A DNA stretch of 10,886 bases from Candidatus Cloacimonadota bacterium (lineage in GTDB: Bacteria > Cloacimonadota > Cloacimonadia > Cloacimonadales > JAFGVF01), in contig JAFGVF010000156.1 of the NCBI GenBank assembly GCA_016938155.1, positions 1 to 10,886 of the forward strand, written 5' to 3'. Positions 1 through 4,706 of this stretch are shown here, in pieces (the first letter of the stretch is position 1; every line of letters starts with the position of its first letter). Both the position numbers and the translations under genes were made by a program. A model generated the notes under the pieces. That model had not been told where the DNA came from and did not search any database. It saw only the letters and a program-made list of their open reading frames with translations.

Positions 1-63
1 ATTCTAAGGTATGTAAACCGATTGAAAAGATAAACCGGAGATGAAATCAGTACTTAGCTTGAA

Positions 64-80
64 CAGCCCTCGGGGTTTTT
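64..80 (+). terminator. weak intrinsic terminator of an upstream unit
   Basis: A short stem (AGCCC against GGGTT, including one G-T pair, loop TCG) is followed by a run of five T. It lies between the left edge and the promoter candidate of the first gene, so it would end a + strand transcript entering from outside. A short open frame in frame 3 stops at 42-44 and could be the tail of that gene, but it is too short to identify. Confidence 0.35.
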
Positions 81-104
81 CATTTATTCGTTTTATCATT
101 ACTC

Positions 105-137
105 TTGACATATAAACATATTCCGACAAAATATATT
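105..137 (+). promoter_or_regulatory. candidate promoter of the outer-membrane-like gene
   Basis: A perfect TTGACA lies at 105-110. The best -10-like hexamer is TATATT at 132-137 (5 of 6 to TATAAT), but the spacer is 21 bases, longer than the usual 17. Hexamers at normal spacing match poorly. TATATTTG at 132-139 also fits the Bacteroidetes-type TAnnTTTG element. The position, about 40-70 bases before the ATG at 174, is right for a promoter. Confidence 0.4.
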
Positions 138-173
138 TGGATTTATGTAAATATGTAAATAAGGGAGATTTTT

Positions 174-773
174 ATGAAACAGACTGTGCTGACAATCCTA
201 ATTCTCATTGTTACCATGACGACTTTGTTTGCCTTCGACGGCAAGAAAAAGGGCTTTCTACTCGGATTTGGAGTAGGTGCTGCTGGAGTATCTTACAGCC
301 AAACTATTGAAGGCGAAGGAGATAGTATTACATCCGATACTGAAGAAAAAGGAGCTTTTGCAACTGACTTCAAGATTGGATACGCTCCATCCAACAATCT
401 TGAGATTTACTATACAAACCAAGTTGCCTGGTTCACAATGCACAATGCTTTGGATGATGATACAACTATTGTTGATGGAGTAACTGCTGTTGGGGCATCA
501 TATTTCTTATCACAATCACCAACCGACCCTACTTTTAAACCTTCTCCATTTATAAGCTTTGGTTTAGGATTATCTTCTTGGAGTAGTATGAATAATGATG
601 GTAATGCATGGACTGGAGTCGGCTATTTTCTTGGAGTTGGATACGAGTTCTCAAAGCATAACCGAATCAGCTTGAATCTGTTCGGGAACAATCCATCTAT
701 TGAAGAAAGTGGTGTGACTTTTACAACAAATTCAAAAGCATTTTTACTTACCTACAGCTTGATGGCATATTAG
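174..773 (+). CDS. secreted outer-membrane beta-barrel-like protein
   Basis: A 199-aa protein of unknown specific function that is probably a small outer-membrane beta-barrel. Residues 1-20 are a Sec signal peptide: Lys2, a long Ile/Leu/Thr core, and a likely cut after LFA before FDG. The mature part has no cysteine and consists of alternating polar/hydrophobic stretches rich in Gly, Ser and aromatic residues (for example the Gly-rich strand at 27-40 and the FISFGLGLSSW and GVGYFLGVGYEF strands), separated by Asp/Asn/Thr-rich turns. It ends in an aromatic residue (SLMAY), as barrel proteins often do. The length would suit about eight strands. The ATG is preceded by AAGGGAG at good spacing. 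It has its own candidate promoter and a strong terminator, so it is probably a single-gene unit. A periplasmic or surface beta-sandwich is an alternative. I do not recognise a named family. Confidence 0.85.
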   Translation: MKQTVLTILILIVTMTTLFAFDGKKKGFLLGFGVGAAGVSYSQTIEGEGDSITSDTEEKGAFATDFKIGYAPSNNLEIYYTNQVAWFTMHNALDDDTTIVDGVTAVGASYFLSQSPTDPTFKPSPFISFGLGLSSWSSMNNDGNAWTGVGYFLGVGYEFSKHNRISLNLFGNNPSIEESGVTFTTNSKAFLLTYSLMAY

Positions 774-803
774 CAGTTACCAAAAACAAGTTTATCCCTG
801 TAT

Positions 804-835
804 CCGCACTTGTAAACCAAGTGCGGTTTTTCTTT
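804..835 (+). terminator. intrinsic terminator after the outer-membrane-like gene
   Basis: A perfect 9-bp stem (CCGCACTTG / CAAGTGCGG) with a 5-base loop is followed directly by TTTTTCTTT. It starts 30 bases after the TAG of the 199-aa gene and fits rho-independent termination of that + strand unit. Confidence 0.92.
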
Positions 836-932
836 ACTCCCAAGTTGTTCTCATAGCAATATAGAAGTTAACCGAAAACACAACTTTATTCTTAGTCCAG
901 AATTCTGATTAATCAACCAGATTCTTGAAGTT

Positions 933-989
933 TTAACTCCCTCCCAAAATTTCTGAATTCCAAGAAATTCCCTCTTCAAAACCATCCAT
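933..989 (-). CDS. candidate 18-aa small ORF with strong ribosome site
   Basis: The minus strand carries GGAGGAG about six bases before an ATG at 987-989. This opens the frame MDGFEEGISWNSEILGGS, closed by TAA at 933-935. The ribosome site is as good as that of any large gene here, which is the main support. The product is acidic, lacks a membrane segment and matches no family I know. The ORF overlaps an inverted repeat (948-954 with 963-969) and lies about 30 bases from the 11-bp tandem repeats, so the stretch may be a repeated noncoding element rather than a gene. Confidence 0.3.
   Translation of the reverse strand: MDGFEEGISWNSEILGGS
948..969. repeat. inverted repeat AATTTCT/AGAAATT
   Basis: Perfect 7-bp arms (948-954 and 963-969) enclose eight bases that contain the palindrome GAATTC. 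There is no T tract on either side, so it is not a terminator. It lies in the gene-free stretch after the first gene and inside the small minus-strand ORF. Confidence 0.5.
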
Positions 990-1021
990 TTATATCTCCT
1001 CCAACCACAGGTTTCTCACAG

Positions 1022-1072
1022 GTTAGTCTCCCGTTGCTCTCCCGTTGCTCTCCCGTTGCTCGCAACGAGAGA
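1022..1072. repeat. 11-bp tandem repeat ending in a self-complementary hairpin
   Basis: The unit TCTCCCGTTGC occurs three times head to tail (1027-1037, 1038-1048, 1049-1059). A degenerate start lies at 1022-1026. The third copy is followed, after TC, by GCAACGAGAGA (1062-1072), its reverse complement with one mismatch, so the last copy can fold into a strong hairpin. On the minus strand the unit reads GCAACGGGAGA. Because 11 is not a multiple of 3, three units translated on the minus strand give the 11-residue cycle ATGEQRESNGR. The repeats abut, so this is not a CRISPR array. Confidence 0.85.
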
Positions 1073-1097
1073 ATAACGAGTAGGAAATGAGAAAAAA

Positions 1098-1363
1098 ATG
1101 AGTGAAAATTGTGTAGTTACCGGAATCCTTAAGGGGGAGCAGTTGGAAGATATTATAGAAATAATTGTTAAAGAATTGAAGTTGAATTTCTTTTAGTTTG
1201 AATAGTATTGCATAGATGGACAGGTAGCATTGATGATGCTGAAAAGTTCTTAAAGATACTGAAATGGCATGTAGGCAGTATTCTCTTTTACAACATACCG
1301 GTTTTGTTTGAAAACCCCAAAAAAGCAAACCCCCGCTTTGAGGCAGGGGCTGAAAATGCTTAG
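1098..1363 (+). other. ORF debris, possible decayed gene
   Basis: Two short open frames with protein-like composition lie on the + strand. At 1098-1196, ATG opens 32 codons including GEQLEDIIEIIVKELKLNFF, an amphipathic acidic/basic helix pattern. At about 1208-1363 another frame without a good start reads DDAEKFLKILKWHVGSILF and runs on through the terminator hairpin to a TAG. Neither has a good ribosome site and neither resembles a family I can name. They could be remnants of one or two decayed genes or chance frames. No intact gene is visible between 836 and 1388 apart from the 18-codon candidate. Confidence 0.2.
1316..1351 (-). terminator. intrinsic terminator of the PAP2-DUF362 operon
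   Basis: Read on the minus strand, a GC-rich stem (AGCCCCTGCC / GCGGGGG, with one bulged position) closes over CTCAAA and is followed by TTTGCTTTTTT. It starts about 40 bases after the TAA of the DUF362 gene, the correct place and direction to end that operon. The + strand has no T tract on its side. Confidence 0.88.
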
Positions 1364-1388
1364 TGCTTAACTTATTGATAGAGTTTGC

Positions 1389-2483
1389 TTAATCAATATC
1401 TATCAACTGATACAGCTTTGAGCCTAATCCAATCTCTTCGGCATAATCAAGTTGGTGATTTCCCGAAGTATGCGAGTGGGTTGCGAAGGCATCACTCAGC
1501 TTTGTTTGTTCATTAACCAAATCCAAACAAGCTTTATCAACTGCTACCATATCAAAAGAGGCAAGAATGCCAATATCATCCGTGAAAGCAGGTGGTGCAG
1601 ACCCAATACAGTCGCAATGAGCAGAGATATTATTCAGAACATTGATATAAACCATATTGGTGTGTTGGCTGATACCGGCAGCATACTCAGTTACACGCTC
1701 TTGAAAAGTATTCCCGTCTGTGGAACCCCAGGGAACACCGAACACCTGCTCAGGACAAATACCAATGCAGGAAGCACAACCGATACATTTCTTTTCATCT
1801 ATCTTAACAGGGTCAATTGTGATAGCTTGTACCGGACAATTCGGGACGCATAACCCGCATTGAATACACCTTGAATTGGAATATTGAGGAATCGCGGAGG
1901 CATGCATGGACATCTTCCCCGGAATACTTGCCATACCCATCCCCACATTCTTGATTGCTCCCCCAAAACCCTGTGCAACATGCCCTTTAAAATGTGAGAT
2001 GACGATAACCGTGTCGTAGTTTTTGAGGTGACTTCCCGTTCGCACCTCTTTAAAATGTTTGCCATTGTACTGAAGCACCGTCTCACCTTCATCATCGATA
2101 ATATCTATTGATGCGAAGTTGAAACCATGTTCACGGGCAAGAGCTTTATGGGACTCTGTGTATCTTCGATCACTGACATACAGGACATTAGTTTCTATCA
2201 GAACGGCATTGAGATTTGTTACCAGTTCTTTTATCAACTCAGGATTGATGAAGTTCCGATTTCCCTTCTCACCGAAATGAACTTTTATGGCAATTTTCCC
2301 TTCCACTTTCGGCTTAACTTTCTCCAGTATCTTCATCATCCCTTTCGATGAGATGTCACTTGTAAAATAAACCACTTTTCCTCCCTCTTTATCTTTCTCT
2401 TTTGGTTTTATGGAAACAGATATTCCGATAACAATAGCGATTAAACTCAGTAATAACATGCCAATAAATAGTGCTTTCTTCAT
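1389..2483 (-). CDS. membrane-anchored DUF362 protein with 2[4Fe-4S] ferredoxin domain
   Basis: A 364-aa iron-sulfur protein. Residues 4-25 form one hydrophobic segment after MKK, then a charged linker (about 26-35). The DUF362 domain covers about 35-195 and includes the signature around SHFKGHVAQGFGGAIKN (162-178). A bacterial-type ferredoxin domain follows, with two CxxCxxCxxxCP motifs (Cys205, 208, 211, 215 and Cys232, 235, 238, 242), then about 120 residues that complete the DUF362 fold. Members are thought to take part in electron transfer, but their partners are generally unknown. ATG at 2483 is preferred over an in-frame GTG at 2489: AAGG lies at good spacing from the ATG, while the GTG overlaps that ribosome site. 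The gene starts 9 bases after the PAP2 stop, so the two are co-transcribed. Whether the clusters face the cytoplasm or periplasm is unclear, because the linker is Lys-rich and there is no twin-arginine motif. Confidence 0.9.
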   Translation of the reverse strand: MKKALFIGMLLLSLIAIVIGISVSIKPKEKDKEGGKVVYFTSDISSKGMMKILEKVKPKVEGKIAIKVHFGEKGNRNFINPELIKELVTNLNAVLIETNVLYVSDRRYTESHKALAREHGFNFASIDIIDDEGETVLQYNGKHFKEVRTGSHLKNYDTVIVISHFKGHVAQGFGGAIKNVGMGMASIPGKMSMHASAIPQYSNSRCIQCGLCVPNCPVQAITIDPVKIDEKKCIGCASCIGICPEQVFGVPWGSTDGNTFQERVTEYAAGISQHTNMVYINVLNNISAHCDCIGSAPPAFTDDIGILASFDMVAVDKACLDLVNEQTKLSDAFATHSHTSGNHQLDYAEEIGLGSKLYQLIDID

Positions 2484-2492
2484 AATCACCTT

Positions 2493-3779
2493 CTATTCTT
2501 TTATGACAGGCTCGAATGGAGATGTCAATCTGATATTGAGCCCGGGGTACAGTATTTCTGTGTCTTTTAGAAGTTTGTATTGAGTATGATACGGATTATA
2601 AAGCGTAAATATCCCTTGCGACAACTCGATATCCAGAAACAATGAATCCGCATCAGCCGGTAAAGTCAGGTATGCATTACCTTCTGCAACGCTGATATGG
2701 ACATTTCCACGAACTGTGCTTGGAAGGGCAATTTCGCCTTCCTGTCGCAATTCTGAAAAGAACCCTGTAGTCTCTTGAGTCAAGCTGAACACCTGCGTAC
2801 TGTCGGTTACATCGGAGTGGAATTTATTTGTAAGCTTACTTCCGGGGAAGCCGAATCCATTGATGGAAACATTGTATTGAAACTCGTTACGAAAATCAAC
2901 TTTGATGTCGGCAGTTAGCAGAGATAGGTAAAAAGCAGTTGATTTCACGGGATTGTATTCTTTAAATCTACGATAGCTTTTATGCTTTGTATATGGCGAA
3001 GCAGTCAATACCAAACCGATTAAAAGGATTCCTCCTGCAATTGAGCCTGTCGCAAGTAACTTAGAATTCCTGAACTTCTCAGTAATCAAGCTTTGCGGAT
3101 AGATGCTTATATCCAGCTTTAGAAGATAGAACATAAGGTAGGAAACCCAATAAACAATCAATGCCGACCAAAGAACATCGCTGGCAAAATGTCCACCCTG
3201 AATCATTCTGGCTAAGCCGATAGATAGACCTAAAATCCAACCGAACATCAGGATGAGATAAAACTTCCATTTCTTCTTTCGGAATAGCAATGCAGGGGCA
3301 AAGAAATAGAATCCCATTGAGGCATGACCACAGGGAAATGAATTACCTCCGCTGGACTTATCGTACTCCAAAACCTTCTCATATTGATAATGTCCGTTGA
3401 ACTCAATTAAATCTCTGGGTCGGGGTCTTCCCCAATTCTGCTTTAAAGCTCCATTTATGATGATTCCAGGTGCGATAAGCATTACAAGTACAAGATATGC
3501 AGTCAGCTTCTGAAATCGTTCATAATTTCGCTTAAAGAAGCTGAGAGTAAGAACAACCAAAGCCGTTAAAGAAAGTATTAAGGCTGGGAGATTCCCAAAA
3601 TGATAAAGCTGCTTCCAGGGGAAAGCGTCTCCCATAAACCAACCGGCAGTTTTGTTCCAGAATCTGTATTGAAGAATCATATCCCATTTATAAGCTCTAA
3701 ACAAAAGGGTTATGCCTGTTAAAAGCAACAGGGGAATAAGTAAATCCGACAACATTGTTTTATAATCGCGTTTAGACAT
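2493..3779 (-). CDS. PAP2-family membrane phosphatase with C-terminal extension
   Basis: A 428-aa integral membrane protein. Hydrophobic segments lie at about 13-27, 66-82, 93-111, 154-165, 173-189, 203-220 and 243-260. The three PAP2 phosphatase motifs are present: KX6RP (Lys113 to Arg120-Pro121), PCGH (149-152, with Cys150 where Ser is usual) and ARX5HX3D (Arg191, His197, Asp201, with Ala190 where Ser is usual). The histidines His152 and His197 and Asp201 are kept, so it should be active. Likely substrates are lipid phosphates or diphosphates such as undecaprenyl diphosphate, lipid A or phosphatidylglycerophosphate; the sequence does not decide which. The PAP2 core ends near 225. A further membrane segment and about 165 polar, beta-rich residues follow, an extension not typical of the family. 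The ATG at 3779 follows GGTGA at short spacing. It is the first gene of the operon with DUF362. Confidence 0.87.
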   Translation of the reverse strand: MSKRDYKTMLSDLLIPLLLLTGITLLFRAYKWDMILQYRFWNKTAGWFMGDAFPWKQLYHFGNLPALILSLTALVVLTLSFFKRNYERFQKLTAYLVLVMLIAPGIIINGALKQNWGRPRPRDLIEFNGHYQYEKVLEYDKSSGGNSFPCGHASMGFYFFAPALLFRKKKWKFYLILMFGWILGLSIGLARMIQGGHFASDVLWSALIVYWVSYLMFYLLKLDISIYPQSLITEKFRNSKLLATGSIAGGILLIGLVLTASPYTKHKSYRRFKEYNPVKSTAFYLSLLTADIKVDFRNEFQYNVSINGFGFPGSKLTNKFHSDVTDSTQVFSLTQETTGFFSELRQEGEIALPSTVRGNVHISVAEGNAYLTLPADADSLFLDIELSQGIFTLYNPYHTQYKLLKDTEILYPGLNIRLTSPFEPVIKE

Positions 3780-3820
3780 TTTTCACCATGGGATTAGTTT
3801 CAGGATTTAATGGTAACTGT

Positions 3821-3861
3821 AAAGAAAAAAAGAAAGTCCTCGTCAGGGGGGGCGAGGACTT
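3821..3861 (-). terminator. strong terminator-like hairpin upstream of the PAP2 gene
   Basis: A perfect 9-bp stem (AAGTCCTCG 3834-3842 with CGAGGACTT 3853-3861) extends to 11 bp with T-G and C-G pairs. The remaining G-rich loop is AGGGGGG on the + strand. On the minus strand it is followed by TCTTTTTTTCTTT, a classic intrinsic terminator. It lies 42 bases before the PAP2 ATG, with no minus-strand gene recognised between it and 4703. It could therefore be an attenuator in the PAP2 leader, the end of an unrecognised minus-strand RNA, or a + strand hairpin that merely follows an A-rich stretch. Confidence 0.65.
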
Positions 3862-3862
3862 C

Positions 3863-3926
3863 AAGGAGGTATCCGTTATTGAAGGGGATAATAATTAAGA
3901 TAGAAGGAGGTAGGAAACTATCTTAA
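3863..3926 (+). CDS. candidate 15-codon mini-ORF with perfect SD and TTG start
   Basis: AAGGAGGT at 3863-3870 is a perfect Shine-Dalgarno sequence immediately after the hairpin. Nine bases beyond its GGAGG core, a TTG at 3879-3881 opens the frame MKGIIIKIEGGRKLS (TTG read as Met), ending with TAA at 3924-3926. A second AAGGAGGTA (3904-3912) lies inside this frame, in the loop of a second stem (TTAAGATAG 3895-3903 / CTATCTTAA 3918-3926). The product is too short to assign. A regulatory leader or ribosome-binding element is as likely as a peptide gene. The coordinates include the ribosome site. Confidence 0.22.
3895..3926. repeat. inverted repeat presenting a Shine-Dalgarno sequence in its loop
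   Basis: Perfect 9-bp arms TTAAGATAG and CTATCTTAA enclose AAGGAGGTAGGAAA, so a full SD sequence would be displayed in the loop of a + strand RNA hairpin. No T tract follows. A smaller palindrome (ATTGCA AAC TGCAAT) lies just beyond at 3931-3945. Confidence 0.6.
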
Positions 3927-3956
3927 CTATATTGCAAACTGCAATCAAATAAATGT
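3926..3956 (-). promoter_or_regulatory. weak minus-strand promoter candidate for the PAP2 operon leader
   Basis: On the minus strand TATAGT (complement of 3926-3931) is a 5 of 6 match to the -10 hexamer, but the hexamer about 16 bases upstream (TTTATT) is poor. If used, transcription would start near 3918, about 55 bases before the terminator-like hairpin, making it part of a leader of about 140 bases. Another possibility is a start between the hairpin and the PAP2 gene (TTTACA near 3819). Confidence 0.2.
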
Positions 3957-4067
3957 AATTGCAAGTGGCGTTCCAAATCTTAAATAATTATCGTAAATCT
4001 TTTATTGCTCAGGCTAACTCATTGCTTATGTGAAACATAAGAATCAAAAAAAGTTATTTTAACCGGA

Positions 4068-4109
4068 TGTTAACAAAAGTTACACATTTTCCAAAGTACC
4101 TGTTAACAA
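4068..4109. promoter_or_regulatory. paired TGTTAACAA sites
   Basis: TGTTAACAA occurs at 4068-4076 and again at 4101-4109, each containing the 8-bp palindrome TGTTAACA. The 33-base spacing is close to three helical turns, which would put them on the same face of the DNA as regulator sites should be. In such AT-rich DNA chance is a real alternative. Confidence 0.25.
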
Positions 4110-4155
4110 CACAAAAAGTGAAGTTAAAAGTAAGTTTTTGCTATTCAGCCCCATA

Positions 4156-4183
4156 TTGACATACATCATAACTCATTTAATAT
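4156..4183 (+). promoter_or_regulatory. candidate promoter (TTGACA ... TAATAT)
   Basis: A perfect TTGACA at 4156-4161 and TAATAT at 4178-4183 (4 of 6) are separated by 16 bases. The context TTGACATA also occurs at the promoter candidate of the first gene. It points toward the pilin-like gene but lies about 520 bases ahead of it, so either the leader is long or it served the decayed frame in between. Confidence 0.35.
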
Positions 4184-4235
4184 CTTGCAGTTGTGATTTT
4201 AGAATAATTCAGTTTAGCTTGGAAAACAGAAAATA

Positions 4236-4271
4236 GTAAACAAGAGTTACAGTGTGTAAACAATCGTTTAC
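4236..4271. promoter_or_regulatory. tandem GTAAAC palindromes, operator-like
   Basis: GTAAAC-AATC-GTTTAC at 4256-4271 is a perfect 6-bp inverted repeat. Exactly 20 bases upstream, GTAAACAAGAGTTAC (4236-4250) is an imperfect version sharing the first eight bases. Two dyads two helical turns apart, about 55 bases beyond the promoter candidate, look like a dimeric regulator's site. No cognate regulator gene is in the window. Confidence 0.4.
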
Positions 4272-4458
4272 GGAAACGGCAATTTTGAATAAATTTAATC
4301 TTTGATAGAATTAATGTACTGCTCTTGCATGGTTAGTATTCCTTCTTGTGCTTTGATACAGATTCTTCCTGCCCCATACTCCAAATTGAAAGTTAGAATT
4401 TGATATATTGAGTTTCATTCTGTTAATAAATATAAAGTAGTAATTTGTTAAGAAAAGT

Positions 4459-4706
4459 ATGGATATGGAACATATTTTGCGAAATAATCAAGTAATACTT
4501 GTTTCAAGAAACAATGCTATGTTAAGGAATGAATAATTCTATACTTGATAATTGGTTAACTAACCTTCCGATCTGTCAAAATCGTTAGTAAATAGTGTCA
4601 TCTAACGGCATTCTTTGATGAAAAGAAAACCGATGATATAGTTATATCGGGTGAAGACTTTCTTCCGATACTAAACAAAATTGAAAAACAACAGAGGTTT
4701 TTATGA
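4459..4706 (+). pseudogene. possible decayed gene ahead of the pilin-like gene
   Basis: Three protein-like pieces follow each other in different frames: an ATG-started piece from 4459 (containing NNQVILVSRNNAMLRNE, then TAA), a piece reading ILDNWLTNLPICQN (about 4540-4580), and an open piece of about 37 residues ending FFDEKKTDDIVISGEDF...RFL with TGA at 4704-4706. The last piece has no start codon in frame. Its TGA overlaps the ATG of the pilin-like gene in the form ATGA, the pattern of translationally coupled genes. This fits a former upstream gene broken by frameshifts. I cannot name the family. Chance in AT-rich DNA is the alternative. Confidence 0.28.

Larger units (their letters stand above)
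3862..4702. other. long gene-poor intergenic region
   Basis: This stretch of about 840 bases separates the divergent PAP2 operon and the pilin-like gene. It is very AT-rich. It holds the SD/hairpin element, a small stem (CTTATGT gaa ACATAAG, 4025-4041), two TGTTAACAA sites 33 bases apart, a TTGACA promoter candidate, the tandem GTAAAC palindromes, GGTTA-AC-TAACC near 4552-4563, and ORF debris at 4459-4706. I see no tRNA, rRNA or intact protein gene in it. Confidence 0.6.

Noticed and set aside
1022..1072. CRISPR-like array
   Set aside because: The 11-bp units abut directly with no spacers, are far too short for CRISPR repeats, and no cas gene is present.
1023..1328. 101-aa minus-strand ORF across the 11-bp repeats
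   Set aside because: Composition is dominated by Phe, Tyr, Cys and Leu from AT-rich DNA, there is no ribosome site at its start, and its C-terminus is only the translated tandem repeat. It also begins inside the operon terminator region.
1452..1853. 133-aa + strand ORF inside the DUF362 gene
   Set aside because: It is opposite the conserved ferredoxin motifs, whose cysteine pattern proves the minus strand is the coding one.
2127..2351. 74-aa + strand ORF opposite the DUF362 domain
   Set aside because: It is a shadow of the conserved minus-strand gene, with no ribosome site or domain.
3861..3875. fragment of a 16S rRNA gene end, because AAGGAGGTATCC resembles the complement of the 16S tail
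   Set aside because: Any perfect SD matches that tail by nature. One base differs and no other rRNA sequence follows on either side.
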